A DNA stretch of 64,000 bases. It comes from Siccibacter turicensis LMG 23730 (GTDB taxonomy: Bacteria > Pseudomonadota > Gammaproteobacteria > Enterobacterales > Enterobacteriaceae). Shown piece by piece: positions 24,648 through 33,754 of the stretch (position 1 is its first letter; every line of letters begins with the position of its first letter). A program made the translations under genes and the position numbers. Under the pieces are notes generated by a model. It was not told the origin of the DNA and made no database searches. It was given only the letters and a program-made list of their open reading frames with translations. Location: NCBI RefSeq assembly GCF_000463155.2, contig NZ_AWFZ01000048.1:112642-176641 (forward strand), written 5' to 3'.

Positions 24648-25610
24648 TTACTGGGTGAAAAGCGTGTTAAAGCGCTTCAGCACGGCGCTGCGTTCACTGG
24701 TGCCGTCACTTTTGGTCGGCAACAGGTTCAGCTCGGTGAACAGCGGACGCTTCGCCTGCACGTCGGTACGGGCTGGCATCAGCCAGGCATCGGCGACCAT
24801 CTTCTGGCCCTCCGGCGACAGCACGTAATCCACAAAGGCCTGGGCATCGGCCTGATGCGGCGTGGTTTTGAGGATCATCATCGGACGCGGGGCGATGACC
24901 GTGCCGCTGGCCGGGAAAATCACCTTCAGGGACTCGCCCTGCTCAATGTTGCCGTAGGTCACGTAGTCCACCGCACCGAATACCGCAGCTTTCGCGCCCT
25001 GCATCACCGGCGTCACCGCCTGGGCGTTGGGGCCGCTGACCACCATGCCGTTTTTCTTCAGCGCGTCGAACAGCGTCCAGGCCTTATCGCCCATGCCGTT
25101 TTGCAGGCCAATCAGCAGATCAAGCGAGGCGCCGGAGAGCGCCGGATCGGGCGTCGTCACCTTGTCTTTAAACGCCGGAGCGGTGAGGTCGTTCCACTCT
25201 TTGGGCTCCGGGGTGCCGCTTTTGGTGTTCCAGACGATACCCAGCGCAGAGACGCCCTGCGCCACATAGTCGGCGCTTTTCAGCGCGTCGGGCACCTTCT
25301 GCGCATTGCCGCTCTGGTAGGGCAGCAGCCAGCCGCGGGCGTGCAGATCTTCCGCGGTGTCCCAGGAGGCGGAGATCAGCACGTCCGCCTGCGGATTCGC
25401 CTGCTCGGCCTCAAGACGCGCCATCACTTTGCCGGTGGTGGCCTGGAAGATATTCACTTTGACCCCGGTCTTTTTCTCGAAGCCGCTGGCAAGGCCTTTG
25501 GCCAGCGAGCCGGGACCGGCGGTGTAGACGGTAAGCGCATGGGCGCTGGACATCATGACGGACGATAACACCATGGCTAACGCAACTCCTTTCTTCACGG
25601 ACAGTTTCAT
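24648..25610 (-). CDS. Periplasmic binding protein of the iron(III)-type importer
   Basis: 320 residues from the ATG at 25610. The signal peptide is MKLSVKKGVALAMVLSSVMMSSAHA, and the mature protein starts LTVYTAGPGSLAKGL. It belongs to the class-1 iron/AEP-type binding-protein fold (FEKKTGVKVNIFQATTGKVMARLEAE, PQADVLISASWDTAEDL, FPASGTVIAPRPMMIL). Substrate could be Fe3+ or another small ion or phosphonate. The late double-Tyr iron motif of FbpA is not obvious, which weakens an iron assignment. It overlaps the ATPase stop by ATGA, so it is translationally coupled. Confidence 0.87.
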   Translation of the reverse strand: MKLSVKKGVALAMVLSSVMMSSAHALTVYTAGPGSLAKGLASGFEKKTGVKVNIFQATTGKVMARLEAEQANPQADVLISASWDTAEDLHARGWLLPYQSGNAQKVPDALKSADYVAQGVSALGIVWNTKSGTPEPKEWNDLTAPAFKDKVTTPDPALSGASLDLLIGLQNGMGDKAWTLFDALKKNGMVVSGPNAQAVTPVMQGAKAAVFGAVDYVTYGNIEQGESLKVIFPASGTVIAPRPMMILKTTPHQADAQAFVDYVLSPEGQKMVADAWLMPARTDVQAKRPLFTELNLLPTKSDGTSERSAVLKRFNTLFTQ

Positions 25611-26308
25611 GCAGTTTCCCCTGAGGATGATGTAACAGAACGAACGGCGTCCACGCGACCGGCAGACAGATGAACGATGCAATCGGCGAGGATCTCGGCT
25701 TCCCGGCGATCGTGGGTAACATAGACGGCGGTAATACCCAGCTGGCGCAGCAGCGTAGCCATATCGCGGCACAGCGCGTCGCGCAGCTCGCTGTCGAGGT
25801 TAGAAAGGGGTTCATCGAACAGCAGCACGCGCGGTTCCGCGACGATGGCGCGGGCCAGCGCCACGCGCTGCTGCTGCCCGCCGGAGAGACCCGCCGGCTT
25901 GCGGCCAGCGAACGCGCTCAGCCCCACGCGGGCCAGTGCCCGGGCGACGCGCGCCTCCCGTTCGGCACGCGGTACGCGCCGCATTTTCAGCGGGAAGACG
26001 ACGTTTTGTTCAACCGTCATATGCGGCCACAGGGCGTAATCCTGGAACACCATGCCGATGTCGCGCTGCTCCGGCGGCATCGCCCATCCGGCGTCAGCCA
26101 CCAGCCGCTCGCCAAAGGTTATGGTGCCGGAAGCCGGGCGGGTCAGGCCAGCCAGCAGCCGCAGCAGCGTACTTTTGCCGCAGCCAGAGGGGCCGAGCAG
26201 CGCCACCACGGTGCCCGCGGGAATACGGAGATCGATCTGATTGAGTACCGTCTGTGTGCCAAACGCATAGGACACACCGGCGAGGCGGATATCGGTGAAC
26301 GCGTCCAT
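25607..26308 (-). CDS. ATPase of the iron(III)-type importer
   Basis: 233 residues from the ATG at 26308, with GGGAGG six bases before. A GTG six bases upstream sits directly on that ribosome binding site and is less likely. Walker A GPSGCGKST, Q-loop MVFQDYALWPHMTV, signature LSGGQQQR, Walker B VLLFDEPLSNLD and H-loop VYVTHDRREAE are all present. The regulatory C-terminal domain of FbpC-like ATPases is missing, so this is a short type. Its ATG overlaps the stop of a 30-codon upstream ORF. Confidence 0.92.
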   Translation of the reverse strand: MDAFTDIRLAGVSYAFGTQTVLNQIDLRIPAGTVVALLGPSGCGKSTLLRLLAGLTRPASGTITFGERLVADAGWAMPPEQRDIGMVFQDYALWPHMTVEQNVVFPLKMRRVPRAEREARVARALARVGLSAFAGRKPAGLSGGQQQRVALARAIVAEPRVLLFDEPLSNLDSELRDALCRDMATLLRQLGITAVYVTHDRREAEILADCIVHLSAGRVDAVRSVTSSSGETA

Positions 26309-26400
26309 CAGCACCCTCCCACAATGGGAAAGCGTCTGACACCCGCGGTCTTCATCCAGCGGGGCGGGTCCACCTGCACGAACGTCAGGGGAGCAAACAT
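26308..26400 (-). CDS. 30-residue upstream ORF coupled to the importer ATPase
   Basis: ATG at 26400 with an excellent AAAGAGGATAACAAT ribosome binding site; 30 codons; TGA overlapping the ATPase ATG as TGATG. The peptide begins MFAPLTFVQVDPPRWMKTAG and ends VGGC. The strong initiation signal and stop/start overlap suggest real translation and coupling, either as a leader peptide that controls the operon or as a small protein of the transporter. I do not recognise the sequence. A possible -10 (TATAGT) lies about 25 bases upstream. Confidence 0.55.
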   Translation of the reverse strand: MFAPLTFVQVDPPRWMKTAGVRRFPIVGGC

Positions 26401-26495
26401 ATTGTTATCCTCTTTGGGATTTGCTGGCGCTGACTATAGGCAGGGTTTGTGACGAAGGGATTACGGTTATGTTGCGGGGAGAATGGCTGAGCAGA

Positions 26496-26525
26496 TAAAA
26501 AAACCGGCGCACGGTGGCGCCGGTT
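26496..26525 (-). terminator. Terminator of the YdeP-family gene
   Basis: Minus-strand stem AACCGGCGC / GCGCCGGTT with a 6-base loop, followed by seven U residues, 20 bases after the stop. It separates the oxidoreductase gene from the importer operon that follows on the same strand. Confidence 0.9.
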
Positions 26526-26544
26526 GGGGAGAACTACGGGCCGC

Positions 26545-28869
26545 TTAGCGCCGCGCGCCTGCGGTCTCTACCGGTTCCTTCACGCGCTCCATGGCAATCG
26601 GGATGCTTTTATACGCCGGGATGCCGCTCTGGGTATCGTGGCTGTCGAGCGGGACCAGCACGTTGGCTTCGGGGTAGTAAGCGCCCACGGAGCCTGGTGC
26701 CATGTCGATCACCACGATGGTCAGGTTGTGCATGCGGCGAGAGGTCGGGTTGCCGTCCGGGTCGAGGGCCACCACGTTAACCTGGTCCCCGACGCGCAGC
26801 TGGCGTTTCTCGGCCTCATCCGGGTTGATGAACAGCACGTCGCGCCGCCCGGTCACGCCGCGGTAGCGGTCGTTCAGTCCGTACAGCGTGGTGTTGTACT
26901 GGTCGTGGCTGCGCAGCGTGGTGAGCACCAGATCGTGACACTTCAGCGAGCGCGGATCCTCGTTGATGCCCTGCATCACCTTAAACTGCGCTTTACCGCT
27001 CGGGGTGTTCCACTCCCGCTCCGAGGCGGCGTTGCGCAGCCGGAAACCGCCCGGCTGCTTCACCCGTTCGTTAAACCGCGAAAACGCCGGGAACACCGCC
27101 TCAATGGCATCGCGGATGAAACTGTAGTCGCCGATCATTTTGTCCCAGTCGACCACGGTATTCGGCAGCGTAGCTTTTGCCAGCCCGGCCACCAGCGCCG
27201 GCTCAGACTTCAGGTGCGGCGAGGCGGGGGGCAGGGTGCCGCGCGAGGCGTGCACCATCGACATTGAATCCTCCACCGTGACGCTCTGCTCGCCGGAGGC
27301 CTGAATGTCGGTCTCGGTTCGGCCCAGAACCGGCAGCAGGTAATTGTGCTGGCCGAGCAGCAGGTGCGAGCGGTTGAGCTTGGTCGCCATGTGTACCACC
27401 AGATCCAGCTTGCGCATCGCCGGGAAGGTGATCTGCGGATCGGAGATGGCTTCCGCCAGGTTGCCGCCCAGGCACAGCAGCGCCTTCGCCTTACCGTCGC
27501 GCATGGCCTGGATGGCCGCCACCGCGCCGTGACCGTGCTTCTGCGGCGGCCTAAAGCCAAACACCCTTTCAATGCCGTCCAGCAGCGACTGGGGCGGGAT
27601 CTCGGTAATGCCGACGGTGCGGTCGCCCTGCACGTTAGAGTGGCCGCGCAGCGGGCAGATCCCGGCGCCTTTCTTGCCGATATTGCCGCGCATCAGCAGC
27701 AGGTTGGCGATCTGCTGCACGTTCTGGGTGCCGTACTGGTGCTGGGTGATGCCCATGCCGTAGCAGATGATGGTGCGCTCGGCGCTGGCGTACAGCCGGG
27801 CGACGTTCTGGATCTCTTTGCGCTCCATACCGGACACCTTCAGGATGTGGTCCCAGTCGGTGGCATTCAGATCGGCCTTCAGCTCGGCAAACCCTTCGGT
27901 ATGCTCGTTGATAAACGCCTCGTCGATCACCCCCGGCTCGCCGTTCGCCAGCGCCGTCTCATGCATCGACAGCAGGATTTTCATCACCCCTTTCAGCATC
28001 GCGGCATCGCCGCCGACCCGCACCTTGTAATAGGTTGAGGCCAGCTCGGTGGAGCTGAGGGACAGCATTTCAATCGGGCTTTGAGGAGAGGTGAAACGTT
28101 CCAGGCCGCGCTCGCGCAGCGGGTTGATGGCGACGATCGTCGCGCCGCGCTTTGAGACTTCACGCAGCGTGCCGAGCATGCGCGGGTGGTTGGTGCCGGG
28201 GTTGTGCCCGATGCACAGCACCAGATCGCAGTGGTCGAAATCCTCCAGCTCCACCGTGCCTTTGCCAACGCCGATGGACTCCGGCAGGCCGACGCTGGTG
28301 GGCTCATGGCACATATTGGAGCAGTCCGGGAAGTTATTGGTGCCGTACTCCCTGGCGAACAGCTGCCACAGGAACGCCGCCTCGTTTGAGGCGCGGCCCG
28401 AGGTGTAAAACTCCACGCTGTCGGGATCGTCATAGCTGCGCAGGCGTTCGCCGATCTCACGAAACGCGGTTTCCCACTCGATGGGCTGATAGGTATCGCT
28501 CGCCGGATCGTATTTCATGGGGTGCGTCAGGCGGCCTTCGCCTTCCAGTTCGAACGCATTGCGCTCCCACAGCTCGCTGACGGTATGGGCGGCGAAAAAT
28601 TCTGGAGTGGTACGTTTGCTGGTGGCTTCCCACGACACGGCCTTCGCACCGTTTTCACAGAATTCAAAGGAGGAGGCGTGTTGCGGGTCGGGCCACGCGC
28701 AGCCGGGGCAGTCGAACCCCTGAGGCTGGTTAACTTTGAACAGGGCAATCACGTCCTGTTTGACCGACATCTGGCCGCGTATTGCATCGGCGACCGCTTT
28801 CAGCGCGCCCCAGCCCCCGGCGGACCCCCCATAGGGTGCAATGCCAATTGTGCGATTTTGATCTTTCAT
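26545..28869 (-). CDS. YdeP-family molybdopterin oxidoreductase
   Basis: 774 residues against about 759 for E. coli YdeP, and very similar to it ([12 protein letters not shown]-like start, [52 protein letters not shown] region, [33 protein letters not shown]). It is a formate dehydrogenase H-like chain with one N-terminal Cys cluster and an MGD-binding body. No selenocysteine codon lies in the frame. Its reaction is unknown; in E. coli it is linked to acid resistance. GTGGAG precedes the ATG. Monocistronic, with its own terminator. Confidence 0.92.
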   Translation of the reverse strand: MKDQNRTIGIAPYGGSAGGWGALKAVADAIRGQMSVKQDVIALFKVNQPQGFDCPGCAWPDPQHASSFEFCENGAKAVSWEATSKRTTPEFFAAHTVSELWERNAFELEGEGRLTHPMKYDPASDTYQPIEWETAFREIGERLRSYDDPDSVEFYTSGRASNEAAFLWQLFAREYGTNNFPDCSNMCHEPTSVGLPESIGVGKGTVELEDFDHCDLVLCIGHNPGTNHPRMLGTLREVSKRGATIVAINPLRERGLERFTSPQSPIEMLSLSSTELASTYYKVRVGGDAAMLKGVMKILLSMHETALANGEPGVIDEAFINEHTEGFAELKADLNATDWDHILKVSGMERKEIQNVARLYASAERTIICYGMGITQHQYGTQNVQQIANLLLMRGNIGKKGAGICPLRGHSNVQGDRTVGITEIPPQSLLDGIERVFGFRPPQKHGHGAVAAIQAMRDGKAKALLCLGGNLAEAISDPQITFPAMRKLDLVVHMATKLNRSHLLLGQHNYLLPVLGRTETDIQASGEQSVTVEDSMSMVHASRGTLPPASPHLKSEPALVAGLAKATLPNTVVDWDKMIGDYSFIRDAIEAVFPAFSRFNERVKQPGGFRLRNAASEREWNTPSGKAQFKVMQGINEDPRSLKCHDLVLTTLRSHDQYNTTLYGLNDRYRGVTGRRDVLFINPDEAEKRQLRVGDQVNVVALDPDGNPTSRRMHNLTIVVIDMAPGSVGAYYPEANVLVPLDSHDTQSGIPAYKSIPIAMERVKEPVETAGARR

Positions 28870-29107
28870 GTGCGCTCCACGCTTGTCTGTTCGTTTTTTT
28901 ATAAGCCTGGTACAGCAACGGCGTCAGGGTTGGCAGGAATGGTCATTAATGTGGGGATAAAGTTATCAAAATGTTTCAACGCAGCGGCGCGCGTCAGGCT
29001 TGATACCGATAACCAGCCCGCTGGCCGGGCGTGCAAAATGTCGCTCAGACTCGCGGCTTATACGTTAAGCTTTGTGATATCTCGTTGATAACGCTCAAAG
29101 GCCTCCC

Positions 29108-30904
29108 GTGCGCATTGCGACCCTGACCAACATTGCTTATATCGCGACGGTCTGCCTGACGCTCTCGTCAGGCGTGTCGCTGTTCGTGGCATCCAATGCC
29201 GAGCGGGCAGAGCGCGCGGCGGTACAGCAAAGCCGCGATTTTGATGCGCTGACCGAAGAGCTGGAAAAGGAGGCGTTTTCCCTGTCCAACCTGGCGCGTC
29301 AGGCGATGGTCAAAGAGGATGACGAAGTCAGCCAGGCCTGGAAAGCGAAGCTCGCCCAGGATCGCATCATGGAGGCGCATCTCGCGGCGCTGCGGGATAA
29401 CGGGGCCTCGCAGAGTGAGCTGCATATTCTGCAAACCGCGCTGATGGCTCTGGATAAACTGGAAGAGGAGCAGCGAACCGCGGTAACCGCGTTTGAAACC
29501 GGAAAGCGCGACGACGGCGTGCGCCTGCTGTTCAGTCGGGAATATGAAGCGAACCTCGCCCAGGTGGAGAATGCCTTCACCCAGTTCAGAAGTCTGCTCG
29601 ATCAGCGTACCGACACGGCCATCGCCGAAGCGACCCAGCTCTCGCAGCGGCTGCGCACGCTCTCGGAGATTATGGTGGGCCTTACCGCGCTGCTGTTTCT
29701 GTTCGTGCTGGGGTTTATTATCCGCCACCGTATTTTGCGCCCGGTCATCACCCTCAGCGACGTGGTAAATCGTCTCGCCACCCAGGATTACGCGGTGCAA
29801 ACGCCCGCGATATCGCACGTGGATGAAATTGGCGATATGGCGCAGGCCATCAGCATCTTCCGGGAAAACGGTCTGGCCAGACAGCGGCTGGAGCAGGAGC
29901 GCGATGCCGACTGGGAGACCCGCAAGCTGCTGGCGCGCATGACGCGGCGGTTGCAGGGGTGTGATTCTTACAGCGATATCATTCTGGCAACCACGGTGTT
30001 CGCCCCGCATATCATCCCCAACGCTGGCGGGCAGCTCTATATTCTTGATGACCATATCGACCTGATGCGCTGCGTCGCCCACTGGCTGCTGCCGGAAGGG
30101 GGAGAGAGCAGCTTTGCGCCGGAGCACTGCTGGGCGCTGAAACGCGGGCATCTGCACAGTCCGCTGCGCGACGCGGTGGATATGCCCTGCGCCCACGTGC
30201 CGGCAGAACTCTCGGCGCGGGCGATCTGCGTTCCGCTCATCGCCCAGAATAAGATTATCGGACTGCTGTCGTTCACCAATCACACTCCGGAGAGCGAGCC
30301 GCCCTATATCTACATTGAACTGATGGCGGAGACGCTGGCGCTGGCGCTGGCAAACCAGAAACTGCGTGAATCCCTGACCCGCAAGGCCACCTTTGATGCC
30401 CTGACCGGGATGCGTAACCGCACCGATCTGGATGACACGCTGCACGCCGCCATCGAGCAGGCCAAGGCCAGCCAGAGCGTGCTGAGCTGCATGATGCTGG
30501 ATATCGACCACTTCAAGAAGCTCAACGACACCTGGGGACACGAAGCCGGGGACAAGGTGCTGACCGAGATCGCCGCCATCATTGCCGGCTGCCTGAAAAA
30601 CAGCGGCACCGCGTTTCGCTACGGCGGCGAGGAGTTTCTGATTATCCTGCCGGACATGAACGAAGCCCAAACCCGCGCGCTGGCCGAGGCGATCCTCGAG
30701 AACGTCGCCAGCCATCCGATGCGCTATGACGCGCAGCTTATCGGCCCGGTGTCGGTCTCGATTGGGCTGGCGGTGTGGCCCCATCATGCCCGCTCTGACA
30801 ACCTGGTGCGCGCCGCCGATCTGGCGCTCTACCACGCCAAAGAGAATGGCAGAGGGCAAATCAGGGTGGCGCGTGACGCGGTGGTGCAGGACACTGCGTC
30901 ATAA
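29108..30904 (+). CDS. Membrane diguanylate cyclase (HAMP-GAF-GGDEF)
   Basis: 598 residues from a GTG at 29108 preceded by AAAGG. Transmembrane segments near 5-27 and 184-206 flank a helical periplasmic sensor domain, then HAMP (about 207-262), a GAF-like domain (about 275-420), and a C-terminal GGDEF domain with RYGGEEF at about 506. The active-site motif is intact, so it should make cyclic di-GMP. The usual RxxD inhibitory site five residues before the motif is missing (SGTAFRYGGEEF), which predicts no product inhibition there. The signal is unknown. Confidence 0.92.
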   Translation: MRIATLTNIAYIATVCLTLSSGVSLFVASNAERAERAAVQQSRDFDALTEELEKEAFSLSNLARQAMVKEDDEVSQAWKAKLAQDRIMEAHLAALRDNGASQSELHILQTALMALDKLEEEQRTAVTAFETGKRDDGVRLLFSREYEANLAQVENAFTQFRSLLDQRTDTAIAEATQLSQRLRTLSEIMVGLTALLFLFVLGFIIRHRILRPVITLSDVVNRLATQDYAVQTPAISHVDEIGDMAQAISIFRENGLARQRLEQERDADWETRKLLARMTRRLQGCDSYSDIILATTVFAPHIIPNAGGQLYILDDHIDLMRCVAHWLLPEGGESSFAPEHCWALKRGHLHSPLRDAVDMPCAHVPAELSARAICVPLIAQNKIIGLLSFTNHTPESEPPYIYIELMAETLALALANQKLRESLTRKATFDALTGMRNRTDLDDTLHAAIEQAKASQSVLSCMMLDIDHFKKLNDTWGHEAGDKVLTEIAAIIAGCLKNSGTAFRYGGEEFLIILPDMNEAQTRALAEAILENVASHPMRYDAQLIGPVSVSIGLAVWPHHARSDNLVRAADLALYHAKENGRGQIRVARDAVVQDTAS

Positions 30905-31250
30905 GGGGCACGGCGTGATTTGCAAATATCCCGCTCCTGTCTGCTTCCGCATGATGCCCGCGCCTTTTCCTGCACAAAGGCGAACGTGCCCGCCATGTTG
31001 TTAACATCGCGGCTGGGTGGCCGTGGCCCCGCCCGGACCGCAGAAAGGTTATCTGCCCGTAGTCGCGCCAGCCTCGTTAAGACGCTGCCACGGCGTATGG
31101 GCAGCTCATTAATACACCGGCGCTTCTCTCGCTTACAAACCCATTTTTTATATGAATTCATCATGCCGCTTCGTCAGTGCTGGCGCGGGATTGCCGTCAA
31201 AAAGGCATTTTTTCCTGCTACATGAATCGCTTAAAAGTTGCGCTAAAAAG
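30905..31250 (+). other. Non-coding stretch before the antirepressor
   Basis: About 350 bases without a convincing gene. The ORF that runs through part of it is the upstream extension of the antirepressor frame and lies before its promoter. It turns AT-rich from about 31130. No terminator was seen after the cyclase gene. Confidence 0.4.
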
Positions 31251-31281
31251 TACTGGATATTTAAACAGGTGGTCGTATACT
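31251..31281 (+). promoter_or_regulatory. LexA-box promoter of the antirepressor gene
   Basis: TACTGGATATTTAAACAGGT at 31251-31270 has the essential CTG-N10-CAG of a LexA box with an AT-rich centre. A -10 TATACT at 31276-31281 lies 17 bases after CTGGAT, so the box covers the -35 region. Compared with the consensus TACTG(TA)5CAGTA, the main departures are G at position 6 and GT at the end. SOS control is inferred. Confidence 0.65.
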
Positions 31282-31332
31282 ATTTGCACTGCCCGTGTGG
31301 GTGATGTTGTCAGTGAGCAAGTGGTGAAGCCT

Positions 31333-32040
31333 ATGATGATTCCCTTTGAAAGCCTTAATTCTCTGGATCCGTCGGTTGCGATGAGCAGCCGCGAAATTGC
31401 TACCTTGACCGGGGTGACCCATGGTGAAGTGAAGCGACTTATCAAAAGCCTGGAAACCGCGCAGCGTCTGTCTCAGCCTTTGAACGTGCATGACGCGGAA
31501 CGGGAAGATGACGTCCAGCAGGAGTTCCTGTTGAACAAGCGGGACTCCCTGCTTGCCGTGGCGCGCCTGTCGCCGGGCTTTACCGCCGCTGCGCTCGATC
31601 GCTGGCAGGAGCGCGAGCAGCGCGCCAACATTCCCGATTTCACCAATCCGGCTGCCGCGGCACGCGCCTGGGCCGAACAGTATGAGAAGCGTCAGCGGGC
31701 CGAACAGGCGCTGGCGCAGACGGCCCCGAAGGCGAACTTCTTTGACCAGTACGTGCAGGTTGAGGAGTCGCTGGGCTTTCGCCAGCTGTGTAAGATGCTG
31801 AAAGCGAAAGAGCCGGAGTTCCGTCAGTTTCTGCTGGAGCGCAACATTATGTACCGCGTAAACGGTACCCTGACGCCGCATCGGCACTATATCCAGTCAG
31901 GCTACTTTACGCTGCGTTCCGGGGTGGGTGAAAACCTGCATACCTTCTCGCAGGCGCGCTTTACCGCGCGGGGCGTGAAGTGGGTGGCGGGGCTGTGGGC
32001 GACGCATCTGACCGCGCGTCCGAACGGGGCGGCGGCCTGA
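31333..32040 (+). CDS. Orphan phage-type antirepressor (KilAC domain)
   Basis: 235 residues from the ATG at 31333. The frame is open upstream to 31177, but that part lies ahead of the promoter. Residues about 10-35 look like a helix-turn-helix (SSREIATLTGVTHGEVKRLIKSL), as in Rha/antirepressor proteins. The C-terminal 110 residues (FFDQYVQVEESLGFRQLCKMLKAKEPEFRQFLLERNIMYR..., GYFTLRSG, ARFTARGVKWVA) are a KilAC antirepressor domain. No other phage gene is near, so it is a prophage relic or a domesticated regulator. With a LexA-like box it parallels the LexA-controlled antirepressors of lambdoid Salmonella prophages. Confidence 0.8.
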   Translation: MMIPFESLNSLDPSVAMSSREIATLTGVTHGEVKRLIKSLETAQRLSQPLNVHDAEREDDVQQEFLLNKRDSLLAVARLSPGFTAAALDRWQEREQRANIPDFTNPAAAARAWAEQYEKRQRAEQALAQTAPKANFFDQYVQVEESLGFRQLCKMLKAKEPEFRQFLLERNIMYRVNGTLTPHRHYIQSGYFTLRSGVGENLHTFSQARFTARGVKWVAGLWATHLTARPNGAAA

Positions 32041-32118
32041 TGGGTGGCGGTGTTATCGACAGTGCGCAGCGTTCAGCGTAGCCTGCGCCCGGTGCCCAGC
32101 GGAAGGGCACTTTTAGGA

Positions 32119-32496
32119 TTATTTCTCTTCGCCTTCGCCCTGTTCCGCGCCTTCCTTATCAGCCTCGCTGTCATTACCCAGCGTGAAGTTGATAATGTCT
32201 GACACTTTCATGTTCGATGCCTGATCCAGCTTCTCCTGCGCGGTTGCCAGATGCCCGTCCACTTTCTGCTGCACGGTATCGGCGATGCCGTTATCCAGTG
32301 CCGCCTGCGCCTCTTTACCGGCGTTTTCCGCCGAAGTAACCAGATTCTGTGTTGCCGCATCGGCTTTCTCTTTCATTTCGCCAGCCTGCTGAGTCACTTC
32401 ATCCAGCGTTGCCTGCACTTTCTCTTTGGTCGCATCGTCGCAGGCGCTCAGCAGCACGGTGGCAGCCACCAGCGCGATAAGGGTACGTTTTTTCAT
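32119..32496 (-). CDS. Small lipoprotein
   Basis: 125 residues. The lipobox LLSAC (Cys at 19) follows a typical signal sequence (MKKRTLIALVAATVLLSAC). The following Asp-Asp would favour retention in the inner membrane under the Lol +2 rule. The mature part is a charged, Ala/Gln-rich helix with heptad character (ATKEKVQATLDEVTQQAGEM...) and an acidic tail ending EQGEGEEK. The function is unknown to me. Confidence 0.82.
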   Translation of the reverse strand: MKKRTLIALVAATVLLSACDDATKEKVQATLDEVTQQAGEMKEKADAATQNLVTSAENAGKEAQAALDNGIADTVQQKVDGHLATAQEKLDQASNMKVSDIINFTLGNDSEADKEGAEQGEGEEK

Positions 32497-33082
32497 AGGG
32501 GACCTGTGTGGCTATCACATTATCTCGTGGGCGCGACGCGAATGGCGGCGCGCGACCATAATGTTTGAGTGTAGGTACCATACCCGCGGTTCCCTTTCGG
32601 AACGTATTGGAAGGTAAATAAATTAAAAGACTCATCCTGGGCTGTGGTAACTGGTGCAGAGAGGGCAAACGACACGCGGTGTTTACCGTAGCACGCCGAA
32701 AAGGTAGCGCAGCAAGGGAGGGATATTTAGTCGAACTATGCATAACAAATGAAATATAAGAATAATAAATGATATTAATGATGCGCGAGTCTATTTGTGG
32801 ACATAATAACTATGGATTTTTTACCGGCGATAATAAATAATCCGCGCGCTTAGTATTCTAATGCCTTTCTGCAATGTTTTTATTCTGTTAATAACGACAT
32901 GTGCTTTTGCTGAAATAATTATTTAACCGTGTTATCGCGATCGGTATTCTTCTCGCTATAACAAGGGTATGGCCTCGCCAGACGATACGGCGTGGTGCTT
33001 TATCCAGCGAATTGCAGGTATACGAGCCTCTTCGCCTGCGGAGTTGGGTCCGTAAATTATCCTTAACTACATTAGTTAAATT
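32497..33082. other. AT-rich intergenic region before the fimbrial gene
   Basis: About 585 bases with no supported gene. The part from 32730 to 32960 is very AT-rich and should hold the promoter of the fimbrial gene, and perhaps sites for H-NS-like silencing. On the other strand the lipoprotein promoter must lie close to 32500-32620. I could not fix promoter boxes. Confidence 0.4.
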
Positions 33083-33592
33083 ATGAAAAAAATACTCTGT
33101 GCTTGTATATATCTTCTGGCGCCCGTACTTAATTGTTGGGCAGGTGATGCAGTGAAGATTAATGTGAATGGAAATATATTAGCTGCGCCCTGCGAGCTTA
33201 ATGGTGGCCAGGGCAGCCTGAGCGTTGATTTGGGGGATATTAAGGCCTCGACGCTACAGACCCCTGGATCGTTCTCTGACTGGGTTGGTTTTAGCATCAC
33301 GCTGGATAAATGTCCGGCGGGTACCACGAAGGCGACTATCCACTTCAGTGGTACAGCGGACAGCGTCCACCCGATTGATATGTATGTGAATACCGGAACG
33401 GCAAAGAACGTAGCGATTCAGTTGCAGGGGGCCGGAGGCGAGGGGTTCGGAAATGGGGAAAGTTACACCTACAACGTCCACGAAGGCACAAACTGGTCCT
33501 ATTCGCTGCGTACCCGTGCCTATTCCGATAAGGGAGGGGCTGTGCCCGGAACCATTGTTGCGGCGGTAACGGCTACGATGACCTATCAGTAA
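33083..33592 (+). CDS. Solitary type 1-like fimbrial subunit
   Basis: 169 residues with a signal peptide ending near LNCWA. The mature chain has the chaperone-usher pilin plan: a KINVNGNILAAPCELN start with the first Cys, a second Cys in TLDKCP, a Gly-rich body and a C-terminal beta strand (GTIVAAVTATMTYQ) for donor-strand exchange with a penultimate Tyr. It resembles minor subunits such as FimF/FimG. No chaperone, usher or other pilin gene is nearby, so it depends on machinery elsewhere or is a relic. The flanks are AT-rich. Confidence 0.87.
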   Translation: MKKILCACIYLLAPVLNCWAGDAVKINVNGNILAAPCELNGGQGSLSVDLGDIKASTLQTPGSFSDWVGFSITLDKCPAGTTKATIHFSGTADSVHPIDMYVNTGTAKNVAIQLQGAGGEGFGNGESYTYNVHEGTNWSYSLRTRAYSDKGGAVPGTIVAAVTATMTYQ

Positions 33593-33613
33593 GGCTGCAC
33601 TTCCCCCATAACG

Positions 33614-33640
33614 AAACGGCTCCAGACGGGGCCGTTTTGC
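33614..33640 (+). terminator. Terminator of the fimbrial gene
   Basis: The stem AAACGGCTCC / GGGGCCGTTT (one G-U pair) with loop AGAC is followed by a short T run, 20 bases after the stop. Confidence 0.7.
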
Positions 33641-33725
33641 TGTTCGCATTCCCTGCCTGAAAGCTGGCATCCTCTCTTCATTCCTGATAACACTTGACCC
33701 CTGTGAAAACGAGTGGAATGATATT

Positions 33726-33743
33726 GTTATGTTATAACATAAC
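33726..33743 (+). promoter_or_regulatory. Perfect Zur-like palindrome before the FecCD-type importer
   Basis: GTTATGTTATAACATAAC is a perfect 18-bp palindrome. Its core ATGTTATAACAT is the sequence I associate with Zur (zinc uptake regulator) boxes of alpha-proteobacteria and related groups; the usual enterobacterial Zur box has a longer centre. It ends 11 bases before the preferred start codon, leaving almost no leader. It could be an operator for another metal regulator. Confidence 0.55.
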
Positions 33744-33754
33744 CAATGGTCATC

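Noticed and set aside
24648-26308. Calling the importer a proven Fe3+ (Fbp/Sfu) system
   Set aside because: The family plan fits, but the double-Tyr iron motif of the binding protein is not obvious, so the substrate is left open.
29168-30859. A 563-codon open frame opposite the diguanylate cyclase
   Set aside because: Shadow of high-GC coding DNA; the cyclase frame has all domain motifs, and the reverse product has none.
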